From Pseudomonas lalkuanensis (GTDB lineage Bacteria > Pseudomonadota > Gammaproteobacteria > Pseudomonadales > Pseudomonadaceae), in assembly GCF_008807375.1 (NCBI RefSeq), contig NZ_CP043311.1:2026001-2090000 (forward strand): a DNA stretch of 64,000 nt, in the 5' to 3' direction. The first letter of the stretch is position 1; every line of letters starts with the position of its first letter. The position numbers and the translations under genes were made by a program. The notes below the pieces were generated by a model. It worked only from the letters and a program-made list of their open reading frames with translations, was not told the DNA's origin and ran no database searches. Below, one piece after another: positions 1 through 8,900 of this stretch.

Positions 1-364
1 ACTTCTCGGCCTTCGCCACCTGCAGGGTGATCGGCGCGCTGTGGACATCCCCCAGCTTCAGCGCCGGAATGGTGACGAAGCCGGTCTGTTTCGGCTGCAG
101 GGTAATGATCCAGCGAGTGGCGCGGTCGTTCTTGCCGTTGAGGGTGCTGAGCTGGTTGATCTGGCGCGTGCCGAGCACCTCGAAGGCGGTGTCCAGCGGT
201 GTCAGGTCAGGCTTGCCGAACAGGGTCGGGTCGGAGGATTCGAGGGTCAGCTCGACGGTCTCGCCTTCGCTCAGCCGTGTGCGGTCGACGCTGGCGGAGA
301 AGCCGGCGGCCTGGGCGGCCAACGTCAGCAGGCTGAGGAGGAGGGTGCATAGCAGGCGCGTCAT
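1..364 (-). CDS. batD: BatD-like membrane protein, N-terminal part (cut by window edge)
   Basis: Only the first 121 codons are in the window; the gene continues past base 1. The start ATG (364-362) shares one base with the stop of the upstream gene (TGATG), so translation is probably coupled. Residues 1-20 form a signal peptide (MTRLLCTLLLSLLTLAAQAA). The mature part begins ASVDRTRLSEGETVELTL, a typical opening of the BatD family, whose members have extracytoplasmic beta-sandwich domains and a C-terminal membrane segment. BatD proteins accompany MoxR ATPases and VWA proteins in clusters linked to oxygen or stress tolerance; the biochemical role is not established. It is the last gene of the operon seen here. 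Confidence 0.85.
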   Translation of the reverse strand, partial: MTRLLCTLLLSLLTLAAQAAGFSASVDRTRLSEGETVELTLESSDPTLFGKPDLTPLDTAFEVLGTRQINQLSTLNGKNDRATRWIITLQPKQTGFVTIPALKLGDVHSAPITLQVAKAEK

Positions 365-2082
365 CACTGTTCTTCCTGGCGCTGTTGCTGTTCATACCAG
401 AACTTGCGGCGCAGCAGTTCGGCGGGGTCGTCCGGAATCTGCCGCAGCCATTGTTCGAGGGCTTGGCGACGCTCTTCGCCCAGGGGCTCGGTGCTGGCGG
501 TCTGGGCCTGGGCGGCATCCGTAGGCGTCGCTTCTTCGGCGCTGCCGCCGGTGGCGGAGCGAGTCTGGCCGCCCGGCGGGGTTTCGCCGCTGCCTTGCTG
601 TGGAGACTCGTTGTCCGCGTTCTGCTCACCGGACTGGGTTTGCGCCGTGCTCTGCTCGCCGGTCTGGCCGGTTTGTTGCTGCTCACTGCCTTGCTGGTCA
701 GGGTCATTGCTACTGGCTTCGGCCGCGCGCTGCCGCAACAGTTCCTCCACCAGTGCCTTGTTCTTCTTTGCCGCAGCCAGGTCGGGCTGGCGTTGCAGCG
801 CGGAATCGTAGGCGTCGACCGCCGCTTCCAGCTCCCCGGCCTGGGCCAGGGCGTTGCCGCGGTTGTAGTGGTCCGCCGCGTTGTCACCCTGGGCGAAGCG
901 AGCGGCGGCCTCGGCATAGTCGCCGGCCTGGTAGAGCGCCATGCCTTGCCAGCGTGGGTCATTGAAGTGCTGCGCCGCCTCGGCAGGCTGCTGGGCCTGC
1001 AACAGGCGCTGGCCTTGCTGGTCCGGGCGCAGCCAGAGGTCCTCGAAATCCATGGCCAGGCTCGGGCGCGGCAGTACCAGCAACAGCGGCAGGCAGAACA
1101 GCCAGCCTCGGCGCCCGGCGCAGGCTGCGATCAGCAGCAGGGGGAGCAGCAGCCAGTGGCCCTGGTCGGCCCAGTCCGCCAGGCGGGCGATTTCGCCAGT
1201 GTCGCGCAGGCTTCCGGGGCCATCGAGCAAGCCCAGGTCGCGCAGGTCATCTTCATCGAGCTGGACATTGCTGTAGCGGCCGCCCAGCTCGGCGGCGAAG
1301 CGGCGCAGCTGGCCACTGTCGAGCTTGGGCAGGAGGATGGCGCCCTGGTCGTCCTTGAGGAAACCACCGTCCTCCTGGGCGATGGGGGCGCCCGCCGCGG
1401 TGCCGATGCCGAGGATGGCCAGGCGCTCCGAACGGGAGCCGAGGGTCTTGCGGATACCTGTCTGTTCCTGGTCGTCGAGGCCGCTTGTGACCAGCAGCAG
1501 GCGGCCCTGACCCTGGGCACCCTGTTCCAGCAGCTTGAGGGCCCGGGCGACGGCCAGGTCGGCGCGGTGACCTTTCTCCGGCATGATCGAGGGCTTCAGG
1601 GCGTCGATCAGGTTGAGGCTGGTCATCAGGTCGTCGGACAAGGGCACCAGGCTGTGGGCGCTACCGGCATAGACGATGATTGCCGTCTGCGCGTCGCGAC
1701 GGGCGTCGAGCAGGTCGCGCAGCTTGCGCTTGGCCTGTTCGAGGCGGCTCGGTGCGATGTCGGTGGCAAGCATCGACGGCGTCAGTTCCAGCATCACCAC
1801 CAGCGGGTCGGCACGTTTCTGCGTGCTTTGTTCCATCAGTTGCCAGCTGGGCCCCAGCAGCGCCGCCAGGCACAGCAGCCAGGCCAGGCCGAGGGCCATC
1901 CAGGGCAAGCGGTTGTTGCCCAGTCTGCCGCCGCTGAGGAGCCAGGGCTGGAAGGCACGGGGCAGCAGTTGCTCCCAGCGTCCGCTGCGTCGTTCACGGT
2001 GCCAGAGTTGCCAGAGCAGCCAGCCCAGCAGGGGCAGCAGAAGCAGCCAGGCAGGGCGCAACCAGTGGGGCCAGAGTTCCAT
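364..2082 (-). CDS. batB: VWA-TPR membrane protein (BatB/BatC fusion type)
   Basis: A 572-residue protein. It has two N-terminal membrane segments (about 10-25 and 50-70), a von Willebrand A domain (about 85-290), two more hydrophobic stretches (about 305-345), a TPR region (about 365-450), and a Gln/Ser/Thr-rich low-complexity tail. This is a BatB VWA domain fused to a BatC-like TPR domain, an arrangement I associate with Pseudomonas. The metal-binding MIDAS motif is degenerate: ELTPS stands where DxSxS is expected. I chose the start at 2082 (MELWPHW) because it overlaps the batA stop by one base; an in-frame start 7 codons upstream is less likely. It probably acts at the inner membrane with BatA and BatD under MoxR. 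Confidence 0.88.
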   Translation of the reverse strand: MELWPHWLRPAWLLLLPLLGWLLWQLWHRERRSGRWEQLLPRAFQPWLLSGGRLGNNRLPWMALGLAWLLCLAALLGPSWQLMEQSTQKRADPLVVMLELTPSMLATDIAPSRLEQAKRKLRDLLDARRDAQTAIIVYAGSAHSLVPLSDDLMTSLNLIDALKPSIMPEKGHRADLAVARALKLLEQGAQGQGRLLLVTSGLDDQEQTGIRKTLGSRSERLAILGIGTAAGAPIAQEDGGFLKDDQGAILLPKLDSGQLRRFAAELGGRYSNVQLDEDDLRDLGLLDGPGSLRDTGEIARLADWADQGHWLLLPLLLIAACAGRRGWLFCLPLLLVLPRPSLAMDFEDLWLRPDQQGQRLLQAQQPAEAAQHFNDPRWQGMALYQAGDYAEAAARFAQGDNAADHYNRGNALAQAGELEAAVDAYDSALQRQPDLAAAKKNKALVEELLRQRAAEASSNDPDQQGSEQQQTGQTGEQSTAQTQSGEQNADNESPQQGSGETPPGGQTRSATGGSAEEATPTDAAQAQTASTEPLGEERRQALEQWLRQIPDDPAELLRRKFWYEQQQRQEEQ

Positions 2083-3101
2083 CACGTGCGCCTCCGCAAC
2101 CACTGCGGGCGCTGCTGCAGGGCGTGGGGCCAGAGCACGTGGCAGACCAGTGCGATGCTCAGCAGCAGGGCAAGCGCCAGGGGCCAGCTGTAGAGGGAGT
2201 AGGCCGGACGTGCCTGGCTGGCGCGCTGGGTCACCGGTTCCACGCGGTCGAGGCTTTCCTCTATCTGTTCCAGTTCCTGGCTGCTGCGCGCGCGGAAGTA
2301 CTGGCCACCCGTCTGTTCGGCGATGGCGGTCAGGGTGGGTTCGTCGAGGTCCATGCTCGGGTTGAGGCCGAGGATGCCGAGCACGTCGCTTTGTTCCGGA
2401 TCGGCACCGATACCGATGGTGTAGATCTTCACCTGCTCCTCGGCCGCCAGGCGCGCGGCAGTCAGCGGGTCGATCTCGCCCCCGGTGTTGGCGCCGTCGG
2501 TGATCAGGACCAATACGCGGCTGTTGGCGGGGCGCTGGCGCAAGCGCTTCACTGCCAGGCCGATGGCGTCGCCGATGGCAGTGTTCTTGCCGGCGATGCC
2601 GATCATGGCTTCATCCAGCCAGGTGCGCACGGTTTCGCGGTCGAACGTCAGCGGTGCCTGCACGTAGGCCTGGCTGCCGAACAGGATAAGGCCGATGCGG
2701 TCACCACGGCGACCGTCGATGAACTCGCCCATCAGGTGCTTCACCAGGGTCAGCCGGCTGACGTCTTCCTCCTCCCACCTCATGTCGGCGTAGTCCATGG
2801 AGCCGGACACATCTACCGCCAGCAACAGGTCGCGGCCGCTGGTGGGCAGTGGTTGCGGTTCGCCGACCCATTCCGGGCGGGCGGCCGCGCAGAGCAGCAA
2901 CAGCCAGAGCAGGACGAAGGGGGCCTGCTGGCGCCAGGCCGGCAGGTTGGCGCGGGCGCGCCGGCCGATCAGGCCTTCGAGGTCGGCAAGGAAGCTCACC
3001 TTCAGCGCCGCGTCGCCGCTGTCCGCCGGTGGCAGCAGCACGCGCAGCACCCAGGGCAACGGGGCGAGAATGAAGATCCAGGGCCAGGCGAACTCAAACA
3101 T
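2082..3101 (-). CDS. batA: VWA domain membrane protein (BatA-like)
   Basis: A 339-residue protein with an N-terminal membrane helix (FEFAWPWIFILAPLPWVLRVL), a second helix near 60-75, a VWA domain (about 85-285) and a C-terminal membrane helix (about 310-335). The MIDAS motif is intact (AVDVSGSMDYAD), with the downstream Thr and Asp (ITDGANTGG) also present, so it should bind a divalent metal, unlike its neighbour. This topology is typical of BatA of aerotolerance-type clusters. The start MFEFAW at 3101 overlaps the upstream DUF4381 gene by 8 bases; the longer frame back to 3155 lies inside that gene. The role is inferred from the family: a membrane-anchored partner of the MoxR ATPase. Confidence 0.88.
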   Translation of the reverse strand: MFEFAWPWIFILAPLPWVLRVLLPPADSGDAALKVSFLADLEGLIGRRARANLPAWRQQAPFVLLWLLLLCAAARPEWVGEPQPLPTSGRDLLLAVDVSGSMDYADMRWEEEDVSRLTLVKHLMGEFIDGRRGDRIGLILFGSQAYVQAPLTFDRETVRTWLDEAMIGIAGKNTAIGDAIGLAVKRLRQRPANSRVLVLITDGANTGGEIDPLTAARLAAEEQVKIYTIGIGADPEQSDVLGILGLNPSMDLDEPTLTAIAEQTGGQYFRARSSQELEQIEESLDRVEPVTQRASQARPAYSLYSWPLALALLLSIALVCHVLWPHALQQRPQWLRRRT

Positions 3102-3585
3102 GCTTGCGGATCCAGGTCTCGACGGACTGGTAGAGGCCGGCGATGGCCTTGTCATCCAGTTTGCACTGCGGGCGGTAGGCGCCTTCGACCAGGATCATCC
3201 AGCGGGTCAGGCCGGCGGCCGGGCAGCGGTTGTCGAGGTAGGCCAGCCAGGCGCGGCCGCTCAGGGTGTGGCTGTGGTCTCCGGGGTAGTGCATGCGGCA
3301 TAGACGCTTGAGCAGTCCGTTGAGTTCCTGCAGCCAGGGGCCGGCCGGCGCGCCGTCATAGGGTTTGGACAGGCGCGACAGTTCCTCCAGCGCAGCCTGG
3401 CGCGCCGGGTCCAGCGGTTGCTCGGTTTCCACGGCATCCTGCCGCACTTGCCGCCGCCACCAGTACCACAGGCCCCAGCCCAGCAACCCGAGCATCGGCG
3501 GCAGGCACCACCAGCCAGGCGCGGGGGGCCACCACGATATGGCGGCCGGGGCTATCAGCGGTTCCAGCCCATCCAGCGGACTCAT
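3094..3585 (-). CDS. DUF4381 domain protein of the MoxR/Bat operon
   Basis: A 163-residue protein with one membrane helix at about 25-45 (Trp/Pro/Gly-rich, ending WYWWRRQ) followed by a soluble alpha-helical cytoplasmic domain. The family (DUF4381) is found almost only between DUF58 and BatA genes in moxR operons, as here. The start at 3585 overlaps the DUF58 stop as ATGA (4 bases); the track of open frame upstream of it belongs to DUF58. The molecular function is unknown. Position suggests a small membrane subunit that links the VWA proteins to the cytoplasmic ATPase, but that is inference. Confidence 0.85.
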   Translation of the reverse strand: MSPLDGLEPLIAPAAISWWPPAPGWWCLPPMLGLLGWGLWYWWRRQVRQDAVETEQPLDPARQAALEELSRLSKPYDGAPAGPWLQELNGLLKRLCRMHYPGDHSHTLSGRAWLAYLDNRCPAAGLTRWMILVEGAYRPQCKLDDKAIAGLYQSVETWIRKHV

Positions 3586-4579
3586 CGCGCACCCCGGTGC
3601 TGCAGGTAGTCGCGCAGTTGCTCGATCATGCCTTCCTGGGTCGACAGCGGCAGCAGCAGCACGCCGAGACGCTGGGCCAGGCGTTCCCAACGTGCGATGC
3701 GGGCTTCGCCCTGTTCGCGATAGGCCTGGCGCAGGTCCGCCGCGTGGGTATCCAGTTCCAGCTGGGCGCCCTGCTCGGCGAAGCGCAACAGGCCGGCTGC
3801 GGGAAGGGCGTGGTCCAGCGGGTCGGAAACCGGCATCAGGATCAGGTCGGTGTGGCGGGAGAGCAGGGCGATCTGCTGTTCCGCGGTTTCGGACAGGGCG
3901 CGTTCGTCACAGAGAATCACTACGAGACTGCCCGGACGCAGCACCTCGCGGGCGCGGCGCAGGGCCAGGCTGAAGCCCTCGCGCTGAGCGCTGCCCGGGC
4001 TGCCGAGGGCCTGGTTGGCGCGGGCCAGGCGGCTGAGCAGTTGCAGCAGGCTCTGCTTGCTGCGCCGTGGCTTGATTTCGTGGTGGTCGTGGTCGCTGAA
4101 CACCAGGCCGCCGACCCGGTCGTTGTGGGCCAGCGCCGCCCAGCCCATGAGACTGGCGGCCTGGGCGGCGAGCACCGACTTGAATACGAGTCCGGTGCCG
4201 AAGAACAGCCGCTGGGTCTGTTCCACAATGATGAACACCGGCCGCTCGCGTTCTTCGTGGAAAAGCTTGGTATGGGGCTCCTGGGTGCGTGCGGTGACGC
4301 GCCAGTCGATGGTGCGCACGTCGTCGCCGGCCTGGTAGATGCGCACCTGGTCGAAATCCACGCCACGGCCACGCAGCTTGGAATGGTGCAGGCCGATCAG
4401 CGGGCTGCGGCGCGCGGGGCTGGAGAACAGTTGCACTTCCCGGACCCGGTGGCGCATGTCGATCAGCTCGGCCAGGTCGACATGCACGCCTTCCGCGCTG
4501 GCGACCGGTGGAGCGAACCCGGACGCCGCCGGACTGCGCTTCCTGCCCCGGAACTTCCAGGCCGCCGCTTTCAGGCGCA

Positions 4580-4580
<1 letters not shown>
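3582..4580 (-). CDS. DUF58 domain protein of the MoxR/Bat operon
   Basis: A 332-residue cytoplasmic protein of the DUF58 family, which has a VWA-like fold. The family hallmark is seen at about 60-105: HHSKLRGRGVDFDQVRIYQ, then GDDVRTIDWRVTAR. There is no signal peptide or membrane segment. The start ATG shares one base with the moxR stop (TGATG), so coupling to the ATPase is likely. DUF58 proteins are regular partners of MoxR AAA+ ATPases and may serve as adaptor or substrate; direct biochemical evidence is scarce. The length is normal for the family. Confidence 0.9.
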
Positions 4581-5539
<959 letters not shown>

Positions 5540-5632
5540 CGATGGGCTCGTTGAACTGGGGAAAAGAGAGCTGTAAGCCCTCCGTTGTTGACGCATAACT
5601 TTAATCCAGACCAGGGTAGGCGGCCTAGAAGA

Positions 5633-5646
5633 GCCTGAATTCAGGC
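5633..5646. promoter_or_regulatory. 14-bp perfect palindrome upstream of moxR
   Basis: GCCTGAATTCAGGC is a perfect palindrome 94-107 bases upstream of the moxR start codon. Perfect dyads of this length are often operators. No regulator is identifiable from sequence, and it could also be chance. Confidence 0.35.
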
Positions 5647-5754
5647 GTTGGTTCCGTGATGCGGGCGAATATTCGTGGGCGTTGAGTAGCCCATTCCTAC
5701 AGCTTCGAGTTGGAATTCCTGCATCGGCACAGGCGGACTCTGATTGAACGAATA

Positions 5755-5770
5755 TGTCGCAGCGCCGTAA
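5755..5770 (+). promoter_or_regulatory. Candidate ArgR half-site upstream of gdhB
   Basis: TGTCGC-N8-AA matches exactly the Pseudomonas ArgR half-site as I remember it. P. aeruginosa gdhB is reported to be arginine-inducible, which fits. A second, weaker copy (GGTCGC-N8-AC) starts at 5821. The usual tandem second half-site 5 bp away is not seen, so this is a candidate only. Confidence 0.4.
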
Positions 5771-5947
5771 GCGTCCCGCGTTGCTCCCTCGTTAAGCTTT
5801 CGCGGCAATGGTGACCGCCGGGTCGCAGTTGTCTACCGGCGTTCTCCCGGAGCAGGGTCACACTGCCCGGATCGACCTGTGGCCCTTCCTCCGCACGTAG
5901 GCGTTCTACGCTTAATTCCAACGAAACGAGCCCAGCGGAGCACAACC

Positions 5948-8900
5948 ATGACGTCCTTCACCGCAGCCAGCAAAGCCGACTTCCAGCACCAACTGCAAGC
6001 GGCCCTGGCGCAGCACGTCAGCGAAAAGGCGTTGCCACAAGTAGCCCTGTTCGCCGAGCAATTCTTCGGCATCATCGCGCTCGACGAACTGACCCAGCGC
6101 CGGCTGTCCGACCTTGTCGGCTGCACCCTGTCTTCCTGGCGCCTGCTGGAGCGCTTCGATCCCGCGAGCCCCGAAGTGCGGGTGTTCAACCCTGATTACG
6201 AGAAGCACGGCTGGCAATCCACCCACACCGCCGTGGAAGTGCTGCACCCGGACATCCCGTTCCTCGTCGACTCGGTACGCATGGAGCTGAACCGCCGCGG
6301 TTACAGCATCCATACCCTGCAGAACAACGTCATCAGCGTGCGCCGCAATGCCAAGGGCGAGCTGGTGGAAGTCCTGCCCAAGGGCACCCAGGGCAAGGAC
6401 GTGCGCCAGGAATCGATGATGTTCCTGGAGATCGACCGCTGCGCCAACAACGGCGCCATGAAGACCCTGGAAAAGGCCTTGTTGGAAGTGCTGGGCGATG
6501 TCCGCGTGGCCGTGGCCGACTTCAAGCCGATGAAGGCCAAGGCCCAGGAACTGCTGGCCTGGCTGGACAAGGCCAAGCTCAAGGTCGACGGGGAAGAGCT
6601 GGCCGAAGTGAAGGTGTTCATCGAGTGGCTGCTGGATGACCACTTCACCTTCCTGGGGTATGAAGAATTCACCGTGGCCGACGAGAAGAGCGGCGGCCAT
6701 CTGGTCTACGACGAGAAGTCCCTGCTGGGTGTTTCCAGGCTCCGCCGCGCGGGCCTGAAGAAAGAAGACCTGCACATCGAGACCGAGGCCCTGACCTACC
6801 TTCACGAGCCCAGCCTGCTGTCCTTCGCCAAGGCTGCCGAGCCGAGCCGCGTGCACCGCCCGGCTTACCCGGACTTCGTGTCTATCCGTGAACTGGATGC
6901 CAAGGGCAAGGTGATCAAGGAGTGCCGCTTCATGGGCCTCTACACCTCCGCCGTGTACGCCGAAAGCGTTGGGCGCATCCCCTACATCCGTCGCAAGGTG
7001 GCCGAGATCCAGCGCCGCTCCGGCTTCGATGCCAAGGCCCACCTGGGCAAGGAACTGGCTCAGGTTCTGGAAGTACTGCCGCGCGATGACCTGTTCCAGA
7101 CCCCGGTGGATGATCTGTTCACCACCGCCATGTCCATCGTGCAGATGCAGGAACGCAACAAGATCCGCCTGTTCCTGCGCCGCGATCCCTATGGCCGCTT
7201 CGCCTACGCCCTGGCCTATGTCCCGCGCGACGTCTACTCCACCGAGACGCGCCTGAAGATCCAGCAGATCCTGATGGAGCGCCTGCAGGCCAGCGACTGC
7301 GAGTTCTGGACCTTCTTCTCCGAGTCCGTGCTGGCGCGGGTGCAGTTCATCCTGCGCCTGGATCCGAAGAACAAGCTGCACGTCGATACGGCGATGCTGG
7401 AGAAGGAAGTCATCCAGGCCTGCCGTTCCTGGAAGGACGATTACGCCAGCCTGATCAACGAAAGCTTCGGCGAAGGGCAGGGCACCCGCGTGCTCGCCGA
7501 CTTCCCGAAAGGCTTCCCGGCCGGCTATCGCGAGCGCTTCGCCCCGCACTCGGCGGTGGTGGACATGCAGCACCTGTACAGCCTGTCCGACGAGCGCCCG
7601 CTGGTGATGAGCTTCTACCAGCCGCTGGCCCAGGGCGAGCAGCAACTGCATTGCAAGCTGTACCACGCCGACAACCCGCTGGCGCTGTCCGACGTACTGC
7701 CGATCCTGGAAAACCTCGGCCTGCGCGTGCTCGGCGAATTCCCCTACCGCCTGGTGCGCCAGGACGGTCGCCAGTACTGGATCCACGATTTCGCCTTCAC
7801 CAGCGCCCTGGGCGATGAAGTCGATATCCAGGAGCTCAACGACACCCTGCAGGACGCCTTCGTGCATATCGTTGGCGGCCATGCCGAGAACGATGCCTTC
7901 AACCGCCTGGTGCTGACCGCCGCCATGCCCTGGCGCGACGTGGCCCTGCTGCGTGCCTACGCGCGCTACCTGAAGCAGATCCGCCTGGGCTTCGACCTGT
8001 CCTACATCGCCAGCACGCTGCTGAACCACGCCAACATCGCCAAGGAGCTGGTGCGCCTGTTCAAGACCCGCTTCTACCTGGCGCGCAAGCTGGCGGCTGA
8101 CGATCTGGACGACAAACAGCAGAAGCTCGAGCAGGCCATCCTCGGTGAGCTGGACAATGTCGCGGTGCTCAACGAAGACCGCATCCTGCGTCGCTACCTG
8201 GACCTGATCAAGGCGACCCTGCGCACCAACTTCTACCAGCCCGACGCGGCCGGCCAGAACAAGTCCTACTTCAGCTTCAAGCTGAGCCCGCGCCTGATTC
8301 CCGAAATCCCGCGCCCGGTGCCCAAGTTCGAAATCTTCGTCTACTCGCCGCGCGTGGAAGGCGTGCACCTGCGCTTCGGCGACGTGGCGCGTGGCGGCCT
8401 GCGCTGGTCCGACCGCGAGGAGGACTTCCGTACCGAAGTACTGGGCCTGGTGAAGGCGCAGCAGGTGAAGAACGCCGTGATCGTGCCGATGGGCGCGAAG
8501 GGCGGTTTCATTCCGCGCCGCCTGCCCGTGGGCGGCAGCCGTGACGATATCCAGGCCGAGGCCATCGCCTGCTATCGCATCTTCATTTCCGGCCTGCTGG
8601 ACGTTACCGACAACCTCAAGGAAGGCAAGGTGGTGCCGCCGGCCAACGTGGTGCGCCATGATGTCGACGACCCCTACCTGGTGGTGGCGGCCGACAAGGG
8701 CACCGCAACCTTCTCCGACATCGCCAACGGCATCGCCCAGGAGTACGGCTTCTGGCTGGGCGACGCCTTCGCCTCCGGTGGCTCGGCCGGCTACGACCAC
8801 AAGGGCATGGGCATCACCGCCAAGGGCGGCTGGGTGTCGGTGCAGCGCCACTTCCGTGAGCGCGGCATCGATGTGCAGAAGGACAACTTCACCGTGATCG

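Larger units (their letters stand above)
5540..5947. promoter_or_regulatory. Divergent intergenic region moxR / gdhB
   Basis: About 408 bases separate the moxR and gdhB starts. It must hold both promoters, but I see no clear sigma-70 pair for either. It contains a perfect 14-bp palindrome (5633-5646) nearer moxR and ArgR-like half-sites (5755-5770 and, weaker, 5821-5836) nearer gdhB. The small frames in it look non-coding. Confidence 0.6.
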
